The notes: generated by a model not told the origin, from the letters alone. Positions 42,432-51,254 are shown, numbered from the stretch's first letter. The stretch: 64,000 nt of DNA from Nocardioidaceae bacterium (GCA_030447865.1 JAUJOD010000001.1:1303652-1367651), one strand, 5' to 3'. Made by a program: numbers and translations.

Positions 42432-43274
42432 GTGGAGGAGATGGTCGTCCTGAGTGACGGCGCAGCGTTGTGGGCGCAGGCGGAGACCCGGCCGGGCGCT
42501 GCGGGGATCGTCTGTATTCATGGTGGCCCCGGCATGTGGGACTACCTAGCTCCGGTCGCCGACCTGGTTGCCGACAAGGCCAGCACTTACCGCTATGACC
42601 AGCGAGGATGCGGGCGGTCGGGTGCCAACATCGACTACCGGCTGGCCCGGTTCGTGGCTGACCTCGATGAGTTACGTACGCACTTCGGGTACCTGCAGTG
42701 GTTCGTGTTCGGACACTCCTTCGGGGCGACTCTCGGGCTTGCCTACGCAGGCGTCTACCCCGATCGCGTCGTCGGACTCATCTACTGCGGCGGCGTTGGC
42801 CTCAACTGGCGACAGCACCGGGGCGACTACCGTCGCCGCGCTGACGCTCGGCTCACCCACGAGCAGCGGTCTCGGCGAGAGGAGTTGCGACGACTCGACC
42901 GGTCCTGGAGTGAGGAAGTGGAGTGGCGGACACTGTGCTGGCTACCTGACTATGCCGACGCGGTCGCTGCCGAGGAACTGGCGCGCCGGGAGGCGCAGAC
43001 GCGGTTAAACCTCAATCTGGAGTGCAACCGCGCGCTCAACGCGGAGACGAACACGCGCAGCACATGCAGCGAGCGGGCTGAGTGTGCCCGCGTCACCGCG
43101 CCCGTACTCCTCATCCACGGCAATCACGATCCGCGACCAATCGACGGTGTCGCTTCACTCGCCCGGGCACTACCCAAGGCGACGCTCACGGTCATCGACG
43201 GCGCCGGTCATCAACCCTGGGTCGAGCGCCCAGATACCGTTCAACGGCTGATCCGGGACTTCCTACCGAGCTGA
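42432..43274 (+). CDS. alpha/beta hydrolase, proline-iminopeptidase-like
   Basis: About 280 residues. The oxyanion HGGPG motif is present (IVCIHGGPGMWDYL). The nucleophile elbow is VFGHSFGATLG, and the late GAGHQPWVERP supplies the catalytic His. HGGPG and DQRGCGRS are characteristic of the S33 proline iminopeptidase/prolyl aminopeptidase group, but substrate cannot be fixed. A run of charged residues (about 135-165) forms the cap. Confidence 0.83.
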   Translation: MEEMVVLSDGAALWAQAETRPGAAGIVCIHGGPGMWDYLAPVADLVADKASTYRYDQRGCGRSGANIDYRLARFVADLDELRTHFGYLQWFVFGHSFGATLGLAYAGVYPDRVVGLIYCGGVGLNWRQHRGDYRRRADARLTHEQRSRREELRRLDRSWSEEVEWRTLCWLPDYADAVAAEELARREAQTRLNLNLECNRALNAETNTRSTCSERAECARVTAPVLLIHGNHDPRPIDGVASLARALPKATLTVIDGAGHQPWVERPDTVQRLIRDFLPS

Positions 43275-43319
43275 TGAGTTGCGCGTGCCCGTCCATGCGG
43301 GATGGGCAGCTACGGCCGC

Positions 43320-43325
43320 TAGAGT
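43320..43325 (+). promoter_or_regulatory. -10 element TAGAGT, leaderless
   Basis: TAGAGT ends 7-8 bp before the GTG at 43333. Confidence 0.55.
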
Positions 43326-43332
43326 CCGCTCA

Positions 43333-43917
43333 GTGAGCACCGAGGACATCGCGAACGAGATCTGGCTGATCCGGCACGGGCAGACCGAGTGGAGCCTGTC
43401 CGGTCAGCACACCGGCGTCTCCGACATCCCGCTAACGGAGGCCGGCGAGCAGGCAGCGCGCTCGTTGCGACCAGTGCTAGCCCGTACGTCGTTCGATCTC
43501 GTCTTGTCGAGCCCGCTTCAGCGGGCCCGGCGCACCGCAGAGCTCGCCGGTGCCAACGACGTACAGATTGATGATGACCTGCTGGAGTGGGACTACGGCG
43601 ACTACGAGGGCATGACGCGGGTGGAAGTGCGGGAAACTCGGCCGGACTGGACCGTCTGGACCGGGGGCGCCCCGGGCGGCGAGTCACCCGAGCAGGTGAG
43701 CGCCCGGGTCGACCGGATCATCGAGAAGTACCGCGCCCTCGACGGGCGGATCGCCCTGTTCGCCCACGGCCACATCTTGCGGGCACTCGCGGCTCGCTGG
43801 ATCGGACAACCGGTCGCGCTCGGGGAGCACCTGCCGCTCGATACTGCCAGCGTCAGCGTGCTGGGTCACGACCGCGGCACTCCCACCCTCGACCGCTGGA
43901 ACTGCGACCCGCGCTGA
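43333..43917 (+). CDS. histidine phosphatase family protein
   Basis: A 194-residue phosphoglycerate-mutase-like acid phosphatase. The catalytic RHG is LIRHGQTEW (H15), the second His is in LFAHGHILRALAARW, and WDYGDYEGMT follows the substrate loop. Physiological substrate is unknown. The start is GTG 43333, fixed by the -10 element; the frame open to 43279 is not needed. Confidence 0.87.
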   Translation: MSTEDIANEIWLIRHGQTEWSLSGQHTGVSDIPLTEAGEQAARSLRPVLARTSFDLVLSSPLQRARRTAELAGANDVQIDDDLLEWDYGDYEGMTRVEVRETRPDWTVWTGGAPGGESPEQVSARVDRIIEKYRALDGRIALFAHGHILRALAARWIGQPVALGEHLPLDTASVSVLGHDRGTPTLDRWNCDPR

Positions 43918-43956
43918 CAAGAACCGCAGCTTTGCGAGCCGGCAGCTTCGGTGGTG

Positions 43957-44045
43957 TACATCTTCCGACAGACGGCGGCAGACGCACCGTCCGAACCAGG
44001 TCACCGCGTCCGTCTTCCGACTCGCGGCGCCAGACGCACCGCGCC
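43957..44045. repeat. two 52-bp units of the 51-bp superfamily, reverse orientation (locus 3)
   Basis: TCTTCCGAC recurs at 43961 and 44013 (period 52), each followed by GCGGCR-rich sequence and CAGACGCACCG. Read on the minus strand each unit is CGTCTG-SCG then GTCGGAAGACG-type, the same 26-bp core spacing as the arrays at 21.3 and 28.7 kb. The rest of 43918-44138 shows no gene. Confidence 0.75.
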
Positions 44046-44138
44046 GCGACTACAGCCCCGGCCGGTGCGCAGTTCGGCCGTACGTCGACCACGTGTCGGT
44101 TCCAAGGCCACGCCCGCCGCTGGCCGCGCCAGCGCGGC

Positions 44139-44500
44139 CTAGGCCGAGCCAGCCGCCGATGAGGCCGAAGCGGGTGAGAGCCTGTCCAACAACCAGTCAC
44201 ACCAGCTGAGCATGTGCTTCTCATGGCTGATGCCGCATTGCAAGGTTGCGTAGGCAGCGAACGACGGTCGAGACGCGTCTGCTTTGTCGTCGTCGTTGAA
44301 CGCCCGCTCTTCCTGCGCGTACCCGGCCAGCCTGTCGCTGTGATGGTGACGCGCCTGCTGGATCAGAGCCCGCGCGACGTCCGGAGATACCATCCACAAC
44401 GCACGCACCCGCAGCAAGAACTCACTGCGGGACTCCGGTGGCGGTAGCGGAGAGGCGATCCAAGCCAGTGACCGACGTGTCCGCGGTCGGCGGGCTCGCG
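44139..44500 (-). pseudogene. PadR-type regulator remnant, effector domain only
   Basis: An open minus-strand stretch encodes PLPPPESRSEFLLRVRALWM, then DVARALIQQARHHHSDRLAG and later YATLQCGISHEKHMLSWCDW. This matches the C-terminal helical domain and linker of PadR regulators (with S-EFLLRVRAL and HEK...WCDWLL). The N-terminal winged-helix part is missing; upstream is only an Arg-rich non-PadR frame, then the stop of the NUDIX gene. It therefore looks like a 5'-deleted gene. A functional short protein from the TTG at 44417 is less likely. Confidence 0.6.
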
Positions 44501-44522
44501 TGACGCAGATCCCGCTGCTGGG

Positions 44523-44942
44523 CTAACTGTCCGCGCGAAGCGCCCCCGACCAGACATCCCAGGAGGCAAGCGTCTCCGACAACCCTGGTGAGCACCCCAG
44601 CGAGCCGAGCTCCTCGCGACTGACCCAGGTCACGTCCGTGGCGTCGTCGCCAGCGCGCAGAGCCGCCGGGTCACCGACCACGCTTGCCGCGAAGTCCGTG
44701 ACGTCGTAGACGACGTCGTCGCCGGCCGGTATCTCGACCGCACCAACTGCCGCGCCGACCGCGACCACCAGGCCGGTCTCCTCGAACACCTCGCGCTTCA
44801 CGGCGGCGGCCAGCGACTCACCGGGCTCAACCCGCCCACCCGGCAACGACCACAGGTCCTGGGCAGGTGGATAACGGCGGCGTACGACGAGAAGGCGGCC
44901 CTGATCGTCGAGCACGACGGCGCCCACGCACGGCACTTTCAC
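44523..44942 (-). CDS. NUDIX hydrolase
   Basis: A 139-residue MutT-like protein. The Nudix box is GGRVEPGESLAAAVKREVFE followed by ETG (about residues 35-57). It hydrolyses a nucleoside-diphosphate-linked substrate, probably as a housecleaning enzyme. The start is GTG 44942, with TAGCGT ending 7 bp upstream. It is divergent from the DUF6758 gene by about 45 bp. Confidence 0.87.
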   Translation of the reverse strand: MKVPCVGAVVLDDQGRLLVVRRRYPPAQDLWSLPGGRVEPGESLAAAVKREVFEETGLVVAVGAAVGAVEIPAGDDVVYDVTDFAASVVGDPAALRAGDDATDVTWVSREELGSLGCSPGLSETLASWDVWSGALRADS

Positions 44943-44948
44943 CCCTCG

Positions 44949-44954
44949 ACGCTA
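44949..44954 (-). promoter_or_regulatory. -10 element TAGCGT, leaderless NUDIX gene
   Basis: The minus-strand TAGCGT ends 7 bp before the GTG at 44942. Confidence 0.55.
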
Positions 44955-44985
44955 ACCGCGCTCCGCAAAGGCGCAGGTCGCGGGC

Positions 44986-45564
44986 TTGACCGCGATGCTG
45001 CTTGACCATCACCGTTGTTCCGTGCAGTCGCGTCTCACGGTCGTTGAGCCCTTCGCCGCCGTCTTCGGCGGCCAGGTCAGTGCTGTGCCCGCGCCGGTAT
45101 GGACGCCGTGGCCGCTGCCCGAGCACTGGGTGTTCGGGGGACTGGCCTACACCGGTTCCCCCGCGGACGGCGGCTGCGCAGTGACGAGCTGGAACGGTCT
45201 CGACCAGTTCGGCGACCGGGCCGAGTTGTTGTTGATTTCCGAGGAGGCCGGCGCAGGCGTCGGCGGACATTTCGCTGGCCTGCCCGTCAGCTATCCCGGC
45301 CCGGAGGTGGGCGAAGGCCCGCCGCATGCGCGGTTCGAGGTGGAGGACCGACCGGTGCCGCTGTGGGCGGTCGACGGCGCCGTTCCGGACAGGGCGGTGT
45401 ACGCGGGGGAGGCTGCCGGCCGCTGGTTGTGGGTTGTGGTGCACCCAGCCGGAGCCGGCGCCTTGGTCGTCGAGCCGATGCAGCTGGTCGACGCCCGCCA
45501 GCTCGGAGCCGAGCTGAGCGTGCTGCCGCTGGGTGAGCTCTCACCCCGGCTGGTCGTCGACTGA
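44986..45564 (+). CDS. DUF6758 family protein, N-terminal zinc-ribbon half missing
   Basis: Up to 192 residues (TTG 44986; ATG 44995 also possible). The body matches the actinobacterial DUF6758 pattern: VPAPVWTPWPLPEHWVFGGL, a central GAGVGGHFAGLP, DRAVYAGEAAGRWLW and the end LPLGELSPRLV. Family members I recall begin with a CPRC zinc knuckle followed by a second Cys/His pair. Here only a CSVQSR-type second half remains, suggesting N-terminal truncation or a divergent start. Function is unknown. Confidence 0.7.
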   Translation: MTAMLLDHHRCSVQSRLTVVEPFAAVFGGQVSAVPAPVWTPWPLPEHWVFGGLAYTGSPADGGCAVTSWNGLDQFGDRAELLLISEEAGAGVGGHFAGLPVSYPGPEVGEGPPHARFEVEDRPVPLWAVDGAVPDRAVYAGEAAGRWLWVVVHPAGAGALVVEPMQLVDARQLGAELSVLPLGELSPRLVVD

Positions 45565-45636
45565 CGCTCCGCCGCTGTCTCCGGACTCACGCGTCGCCAG
45601 GTGTGCACGTCAGGCTGTCACGTCCGCGCCCGCCTC

Positions 45637-45642
45637 TAGGGT
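45637..45642 (+). promoter_or_regulatory. -10 element TAGGGT, leaderless
   Basis: TAGGGT ends 7-8 bp before the GTG at 45650. Confidence 0.55.
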
Positions 45643-45649
45643 GAGACCC

Positions 45650-46528
45650 GTGCGCATCGACCTCCACAGCCACTCGACCGCCTCCGACGGCACCAAGGCC
45701 CCCGCAGAGGTGGTTGAGCATGCCGCGGCCGCAGGGATCGACGTACTCGCCCTGACCGATCACGACTCGGCCGACGGGTGGGCGGAAGCGGCCGAAGCGG
45801 CCCGCCGGGTCGACGTCGCGCTCGTTCCGGGCATCGAGATCTCCACCAAGCACAACGGCGCCGGGGTGCACCTGCTGGCCTATCTGCCCGATGTCAGCTA
45901 CCCGCCGCTCAGCGCCGAGCTCGACCTCATCCTGGCCGGTCGAGAGGGCCGGCTGACGTCGATCATCGCCCAGCTCCGGCTGGCTGGGCTCGACATCACC
46001 GAGGCCGAGGTGTTGCAGCAGGTCGGGCGGTCCCCAGCCATCGGCCGACCGCACATTGCCGATGTCATGGTGGCGAAGGGGTGGGTGCGCGACCGCGCCG
46101 AGGCGTTCGACCGCTGGCTCAACACCGGTCGGCCGGGGTACGTCGTCCGCTACGCCACGCCCACCGCCGACATGATCGCCCTGGTCGCAGCCGCCGGCGG
46201 CGTCAGCGTTATCGCCCATCCCTGGGGGCGCGCCAGCCGAGGGGTGCTCGACGCCGAGGCGCTGGCTGGTTTCGCGCGTGCCGGGCTGGTCGGTGTCGAG
46301 GTCGACCATCAGGACCACAGCGCCGCCGACCGGCGGGCGCTACGGGCCCTGGCCGGCGACCTCGGTCTGGTGGTGACCGGCTCGAGCGACTACCACGGCG
46401 ACGGCAAGGTCGACCACGACCTGGGCTGCAACCTCACCGCGCGGGACGAGCTCGAGCGGCTGCTGGCGGCCGCCGCCGACACCGCCGCGGCGGCTCACCG
46501 AAGTGTCCCCGAAGTCGTACGTCGATGA
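45650..46528 (+). CDS. PHP domain phosphoesterase (RNase AM/TrpH-like)
   Basis: 292 residues. Metal-site motifs are H6-SHS (MRIDLHSHSTASDG), LTDHDSADGW, GIEIS, VIAHPWG and SSDYHGDGK. This is the YciV/TrpH branch, whose members act as 5'-3' exoribonuclease RNase AM or nucleoside 3',5'-bisphosphate phosphatase. It is soluble, unlike the Tat-exported PHP protein at 22892. Its TGA overlaps the MarC gene's ATG. Confidence 0.87.
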   Translation: MRIDLHSHSTASDGTKAPAEVVEHAAAAGIDVLALTDHDSADGWAEAAEAARRVDVALVPGIEISTKHNGAGVHLLAYLPDVSYPPLSAELDLILAGREGRLTSIIAQLRLAGLDITEAEVLQQVGRSPAIGRPHIADVMVAKGWVRDRAEAFDRWLNTGRPGYVVRYATPTADMIALVAAAGGVSVIAHPWGRASRGVLDAEALAGFARAGLVGVEVDHQDHSAADRRALRALAGDLGLVVTGSSDYHGDGKVDHDLGCNLTARDELERLLAAAADTAAAAHRSVPEVVRR

Positions 46529-47142
46529 GTGCCGTCGTGAACGCCACTCTGCTGGCCGAGGTGTTCATCACCTTGTTCGTGATCATGGACCCGCCCGGCG
46601 CCATTCCCCTGTTCTTGTCGTTGACCCGCAACCTGGCCCCGCGCACCCGCGGTCGAGCGGCGTGGCAGGCGGTCACTGTCGCGTTCTGCGTGATCGTGAC
46701 GTTTGCGCTGTTCGGTCGACAGATCCTGAGCTACCTGCACATCTCGCTGCCAGCCCTGCAGGCCGCCGGGGGCTTGCTCCTGCTGCTCGTGGCACTGGAG
46801 CTGCTCACCGGCAGGGAGCAGGAGCCGGCCGCGACCCGCGACGTCAACGTGGCGCTGGTCCCGCTGGGCACGCCCCTGTTGGCCGGGCCCGGCGCGATTG
46901 TCGCCACCATGGTGTTTGCTGAACGCGTTGACGCCGTGCCAGACCTCGTCGCGGTCGCCCTCGGCGTCATCCTCGTCCATGTCGTGATGTGGGCGACGCT
47001 GCGCTACTCGACGGTGATCTTGCGCATGATCCGCGAGAGCGGCATCACGCTGGTGACCCGGATCGCTGGTCTGCTGCTGTCAGCGATCGCCGTACAACTC
47101 ATCGCTGACGCCGTGCGGGCCTTCATCGCAGGCGAGGGGTAA
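46525..47142 (+). CDS. MarC family membrane protein
   Basis: 205 residues with six predicted membrane helices. The MarC signature start is FITLFVIMDPPGAIPLFLSL; later helices include AVTVAFCVIVTFALFG and GLLLLLVALELLTG. The conserved VPLGTPLLAGPGAI is present. Despite the name, the family is not a demonstrated drug exporter. It is translationally coupled to the PHP gene. Confidence 0.88.
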   Translation: MSAVVNATLLAEVFITLFVIMDPPGAIPLFLSLTRNLAPRTRGRAAWQAVTVAFCVIVTFALFGRQILSYLHISLPALQAAGGLLLLLVALELLTGREQEPAATRDVNVALVPLGTPLLAGPGAIVATMVFAERVDAVPDLVAVALGVILVHVVMWATLRYSTVILRMIRESGITLVTRIAGLLLSAIAVQLIADAVRAFIAGEG

Positions 47143-47175
47143 CCCGCACATGTGGGTGAGATGAGCTAACTCATC
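47143..47175. terminator. hairpins between convergent MarC and hydrolase genes
   Basis: ACCCGCACATGTGGGT (47142-47157) folds with one bulge; GATGAG-CTAA-CTCATC follows at 47160-47175, overlapping the stop of the leftward gene. No U-tract. Confidence 0.5.
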
Positions 47176-48020
47176 CACAGCCGCACCAGGGCGTCGCGCG
47201 TCTCCTCGGGCTGCTCCCAGGCAGGGGAGTGGGCCGCATCCGCGATGACGACCACCTGAGTGCCGAGCGCCGCCGCCAACCGGTCCTGTACGTCGTGTGG
47301 CCAGGTGTCGTGTTCCCCCCGCAGCACGTTGACAGGCAAGCCCAGCGCAGCGAGCTCCGCCGTCTGATCAGGGGCCTGACCGAGGTGGCGGGCGATGGCG
47401 GCCAGCGATTCGGCTGAGTTGGCCACGAATCGCCGATGCAGGAACTCCTCGATCTCCGGACTCTCCGGCCGCCACCCGCGCTTGCGGTCGCGGCGACCGA
47501 TCTCCTGGTAGAGCCACTCCACCCCGCGGCGCTCGACCGCCGCTGCGGCGGCCAGGACCTCGTCCCGAAGTCCGCCGTTCAGGCCGCCGGGTCCCGAGCA
47601 CAGCAGGGTGAGGCTCGCCCAGCACGTCGGCCACGCCAATGCTGCGCTGGCGGCGACCAGGCCGCCGAAGGAGTGCCCGACGAGGTGCACGCGCTCCGCC
47701 GTACCGAAGACTGATGCGGACACCGCCCGCGCGTCGGCTGCCAGACCGGCGAGGGAGAAGTCGTCGCCAGGCTCCGCCGGCGACTCGTACTGGCCGCGCT
47801 GGTCGTACGTCGCGGCGCTCCAGCCAGCCTGGGCCAGCAGCGGGAGCAGCGCCGCGAAGTCCTCCTTGGAGCCGGTGAAGCCGGGGATCAGCAGGACCTG
47901 ACCGCGCGGGAGAGACGAGTCAAGGGGCAGACAGCTGAGGGCGGCGAAGGTACCCCGGGCGGTCTCGACATCAGTTCGGGCTACACCAGCAGCGAGCACA
48001 AGTGTCCGGGGTCTGCTCAC
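47166..48020 (-). CDS. alpha/beta hydrolase
   Basis: 284 residues. The nucleophile elbow is LVGHSFGGLVAA. PGFTGSKEDF forms the oxyanion region, and IADAAHSPAWEQP carries the catalytic His. It has no membrane or signal segment. Substrate is unknown. The GTG at 48020 overlaps the end of the SDR gene by 4 bp, so the two are co-translated. Confidence 0.85.
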   Translation of the reverse strand: MSRPRTLVLAAGVARTDVETARGTFAALSCLPLDSSLPRGQVLLIPGFTGSKEDFAALLPLLAQAGWSAATYDQRGQYESPAEPGDDFSLAGLAADARAVSASVFGTAERVHLVGHSFGGLVAASAALAWPTCWASLTLLCSGPGGLNGGLRDEVLAAAAAVERRGVEWLYQEIGRRDRKRGWRPESPEIEEFLHRRFVANSAESLAAIARHLGQAPDQTAELAALGLPVNVLRGEHDTWPHDVQDRLAAALGTQVVVIADAAHSPAWEQPEETRDALVRLWMS

Positions 48021-48766
48021 CCACGCCGCCTGGCGAGCTTCTCCACGAGTCCTCGGGGAGCCAACCGGGTCGCCGTAACCAGCGCCTTGTAGCGGGCGCT
48101 CGGCACGCTGACCGCCTTACCGGCGCGCAGGTCGCTCAGCGCTTCCGCGACGACCGCGTCAGCGTTCAGCCACATCCACTCGGGAATGCCGTCCACGCCT
48201 GCGCCCATCCGGGAGTGGAACTCGGTGCGGACGAAGCCGGGGCACAGCGCCAGCACGCGCACCCCGGCAGGCTGGTAGTGCAGGTGAGCCCAGGTGCTGA
48301 AGCTCGTCACCCACGCCTTGTGCGCGCCGTACGTGCCGCGCGGCAAGAACCCCGCCACGCTCGACACGTTGACGATGTCTCCGCTGCCGCGTCGCAGCAT
48401 TGCCGGGAGAGCGGCATGGGTGAGCCGCAACACCGCGCGCACCAGCACGTCAAGGCCCCGTTGCTCGGCCTCGATGTCGTTGTGCTCGAACGGTCGCCAC
48501 AGCCCGAAACCGGCATTGTTGACCAGTACGTCGACCGGCTGGTCGCGCAACCGCTCCTCTACGGCGAGAGTCGCATCAGCGTCCGCGAGATCCGCTGGCA
48601 GCACTGTGCAGGTGACGTGGTGGCGGCTGGCGAGCTCTTCGGCGACCTGTTCCAAGCGGGCCTTGTCACGGGAGACCAAGGCGAGGTCGAACCCTTCGGC
48701 GGCTAAGGCGGCGGCAAAGGAGTAGCCGATTCCGGCCGTGGGTCCGGTGATCAGGGCGGTAGGCAC
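48017..48766 (-). CDS. short-chain dehydrogenase/reductase
   Basis: A 249-residue classical-type SDR. The NAD(P) motif is TGPTAGIG; NNAG follows; catalytic Ser is in NVSSVAG and the Tyr/Lys pair is Y-GAH-K. Cofactor and substrate are not predictable. I chose GTG 48766 (VPTALITG) because GATGCT ends 7 bp upstream and the Rossmann strand begins at once; the frame extends further without support. Confidence 0.86.
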   Translation of the reverse strand: MPTALITGPTAGIGYSFAAALAAEGFDLALVSRDKARLEQVAEELASRHHVTCTVLPADLADADATLAVEERLRDQPVDVLVNNAGFGLWRPFEHNDIEAEQRGLDVLVRAVLRLTHAALPAMLRRGSGDIVNVSSVAGFLPRGTYGAHKAWVTSFSTWAHLHYQPAGVRVLALCPGFVRTEFHSRMGAGVDGIPEWMWLNADAVVAEALSDLRAGKAVSVPSARYKALVTATRLAPRGLVEKLARRRG

Positions 48767-48772
48767 CGCGTC

Positions 48773-48778
48773 AGCATC
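48773..48778 (-). promoter_or_regulatory. -10-like GATGCT, leaderless SDR gene
   Basis: The minus-strand GATGCT ends 7 bp before the GTG at 48766. Confidence 0.4.
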
Positions 48779-48857
48779 GCTTCGGATTCGGCGCAATGCA
48801 AGGCGACACAATGCGCCAGCCTTACAGTGTTAGCCGGGATTCACGCGGGGTGCCGCC

Positions 48858-48863
48858 TAGAAT
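48858..48863 (+). promoter_or_regulatory. -10 element TAGAAT, leaderless
   Basis: TAGAAT ends 7-8 bp before the GTG at 48871. Confidence 0.6.
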
Positions 48864-48870
48864 CGGCCAG

Positions 48871-49587
48871 GTGGTGCCGTCTTCCCCAACGCCATTCGGC
48901 GTCTCCAGCTCCAAACGGCTCTCGTCGGCCGTCGGGGCGGTCGCCGTAACGGTCCTCACGTTGGCGGGGGCAGTGGGCGTTGGCCCGGGCGCCGCGATGG
49001 GGGAGACGCCTGCCACCAGCGACTCGCATGGGGAACCGTTCGACCACGGGCAGGCACGCCAGCGGGCTCAGTTCGCGCCGACGCAGATCTCCGGCTGGCT
49101 GACGGTCGAAGACGCAGCCGCGAGCGTCGGCGGTCCTGACGCTTCAGTGGGCAGCGGTGCCCAGCCGGCGGCTGAGCCGAGGGTGCCACCGCGGTCGGGT
49201 CAGGGCAAGCGGATCGTCTACGACATCAGCGATCAACGGGTCTGGCTCGTGACTCGCAAGGACGCGGTGGCCCGGACCTACCTCGTGTCGGGCGGCACTG
49301 ACCCGGATCTGCTCGACCCCGGCCGCTACGCCGTCTACTCGAAGTCGCGCCACGCCGTCAGTTTCAACCTAGAAGAGACGATGAACTACATGGTGCGGTT
49401 TGCCACCGGCGAGCGCTCAGCCATCGGCTTCCACGACATCCCCGCGTTCCACGACGGCACGCTGGCACAGTCCCGCAGCCAGCTGGGCACGCCACAGTCC
49501 GCTGGCTGCATCCGGCAGTGGATCACCGACGCGAGAGCGCTGTGGGAGTTCTCCCGCATCGACACCCGCGTCGTCGTCACGCCCTGA
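48871..49587 (+). CDS. exported L,D-transpeptidase (YkuD)
   Basis: 238 residues. A signal peptide (LSSAVGAVAVTVLTLAGAVG) leads to a disordered linker and a C-terminal YkuD domain with the catalytic His (GFHDIPAFHDG) and Cys (TPQSAGCIR). It forms 3-3 crosslinks in peptidoglycan or attaches proteins. The start is set by the TAGAAT element; upstream ATGs at 48796 and 48811 are in frame but lack promoter support. Confidence 0.83.
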   Translation: MVPSSPTPFGVSSSKRLSSAVGAVAVTVLTLAGAVGVGPGAAMGETPATSDSHGEPFDHGQARQRAQFAPTQISGWLTVEDAAASVGGPDASVGSGAQPAAEPRVPPRSGQGKRIVYDISDQRVWLVTRKDAVARTYLVSGGTDPDLLDPGRYAVYSKSRHAVSFNLEETMNYMVRFATGERSAIGFHDIPAFHDGTLAQSRSQLGTPQSAGCIRQWITDARALWEFSRIDTRVVVTP

Positions 49588-49602
49588 TCCCCCTCCCCAT
49601 AG

Positions 49603-49722
49603 CGCCGACTGGTCGCTCCGGTACCGCCGAGTGGTCACTCCGGTACCGCCGAGTGGTCACTCCGGTACCGCCGAGTGGTCACTCCCGTACCGCCGACTGG
49701 TGGCGCCCGTTCCGCCGACCGG
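49603..49722. repeat. tandem 22-bp repeat, five units
   Basis: Units of CGCCGASTGGTCRCTCCGGTAC run head to tail from 49603; units 2 and 3 are identical and unit 5 is degenerate. CGGTACCG palindromes mark the joints. The array exactly fills the gap between the convergent L,D-transpeptidase and DEAD-helicase genes. No U-tract terminator is seen instead. Confidence 0.92.
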
Positions 49723-49724
49723 GG

Positions 49725-51254
49725 CTAGCTGTCTGCTGATCTCGTCAACGGTTCGCCGCTGCGGGTGCGGCTGCGGCTGCGGGAGCGCCGACGCCGAGGA
49801 ACCGCCTGGTTCTCGGTACGGGCGCTGTCGCCGTCACCCGAGGCGGCGGGATCTTCGACCCGCGAGGAGGTCCGTTGCTGGCCACTGCGGGTGCGGCGCC
49901 GACTCCTGTCTGACCGGGCGTGTCCGGTGCCACCGTCAGTCTTGGCGTTAGCGGATGGTCGCTCCCGGCTTGGGCCAGGAGCGGACTGGGGCGCCGTCGA
50001 CAGGCGACCCTTCGCCCCGGCTGGGATGCCGTGCTCGTGATACAGGTGCTCGCTGGTGGAGTACGTCTCCACCGGCTGGTCGAACGGCAAGTCAAGTGCC
50101 TTGTTGATCACCTTCCACCGTGTCACGTCGGCCCAGTCGACGAACGTGATCGCTATCCCTGTCGCGCCCGCACGACCTGTTCGGCCGATCCGGTGGACGT
50201 ACATGTTCTCGTCCTCGGGGCAGCTGAAGTTGATGACGTGGGTGATGCCGACGACGTCGATACCGCGAGCAGCGACGTCGGTTGCGACGAGAATCTCGAC
50301 CGAGCCGTCACGGAAGCGCTTGAGCGCCCGCTCACGTGCGACCTGCGCCATGTCGCCGTGCAGCGGTGCAGCGGGGAACCCCCGGTCGATCAGCTCTTCG
50401 GCGATCCGCTGCGCCTGCCGCTTGGTTCGGGTGAAGATCAGCGACAACCCGCGGTTCTCGGCCTGCATGACTCGGGCGATGATCTCGGTCTTGTCGAGGT
50501 CGTGGACGAGGTAGACGAACTGAGCGGTGGCCGGAACCGTCGCGTTTTCGGTGCTCGACTCGGCTCGGATGTTGACCGGGTGCCGCATGTGGGTGCGCGC
50601 CAACGTGACGACCTCGCCGCGCATCGTTGCGCTGAACAGCATCGTCTGGCGTAACTCGGGTGTCTTGGCGATGAGCCGCTCCACGTCGGGCAGGAAACCC
50701 AGGTCGAGCATCTCGTCGGCCTCGTCGAGCACCAAGACCTTCACGTGCGACAGGTCGAGGGCCTTGCGGGCGGCCAGGTCGAGCAGGCGGCCCGGCGTGC
50801 CGACCACGATGTCGACCCCGGACCGCAACGCGTCGAGCTGTGGTTCGTAGGGCACACCGCCGTACACGGTGACCGTGCGAGTGCCGCGCAGCCTGCCGGC
50901 CACGGTCAGGTCGCCCGACACCTGCAGCGCCAGCTCTCGGGTCGGCGCAACGACCAGCGCCTGCGGCTTTCCGGGCGCCACCAGCTCATGGAAGTCAGGG
51001 TCACGGGGTGCGATGATGCGCTGCAGGATGGGAATGGCGAACGCCAACGTCTTGCCGGTGCCGGTGCGAGCCTGACCGATCAGGTCGGTCCCCATCAGGC
51101 CGATGGGCAGGGTCATTTCTTGGATGGGGAACGCTTCGGTAATCCCGACGGCGCTGAGCGCGTCGGCAATCTCGGGCAGCACCCCAAGGTCTTCGAACGT
51201 AGCCAGGGCGTTTCTCGATTCTTGGATTGGTCGCCTCGGCGTGAGTCGCAGCAA
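49725..51254 (-). CDS. DEAD-box ATP-dependent RNA helicase
   Basis: 509 residues. Q motif (AFPIQEMTLP), Walker A (62-69, ARTGTGKT), PTRELALQV, DEAD, SAT and HRIGRTGRAG are all present. The C-terminal 90 residues are Arg/Ser-rich (RRRRSRSRSRTRS) and probably bind RNA. It remodels RNA in cold or ribosome assembly; RhlE/CsdA-like. The TTG at 51254 lies before the conserved FEDLGVLPEIADAL; alternatives are absent. It corresponds in position to Rv3211. Confidence 0.9.
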   Translation of the reverse strand: MLRLTPRRPIQESRNALATFEDLGVLPEIADALSAVGITEAFPIQEMTLPIGLMGTDLIGQARTGTGKTLAFAIPILQRIIAPRDPDFHELVAPGKPQALVVAPTRELALQVSGDLTVAGRLRGTRTVTVYGGVPYEPQLDALRSGVDIVVGTPGRLLDLAARKALDLSHVKVLVLDEADEMLDLGFLPDVERLIAKTPELRQTMLFSATMRGEVVTLARTHMRHPVNIRAESSTENATVPATAQFVYLVHDLDKTEIIARVMQAENRGLSLIFTRTKRQAQRIAEELIDRGFPAAPLHGDMAQVARERALKRFRDGSVEILVATDVAARGIDVVGITHVINFSCPEDENMYVHRIGRTGRAGATGIAITFVDWADVTRWKVINKALDLPFDQPVETYSTSEHLYHEHGIPAGAKGRLSTAPQSAPGPSRERPSANAKTDGGTGHARSDRSRRRTRSGQQRTSSRVEDPAASGDGDSARTENQAVPRRRRSRSRSRTRSGEPLTRSADS

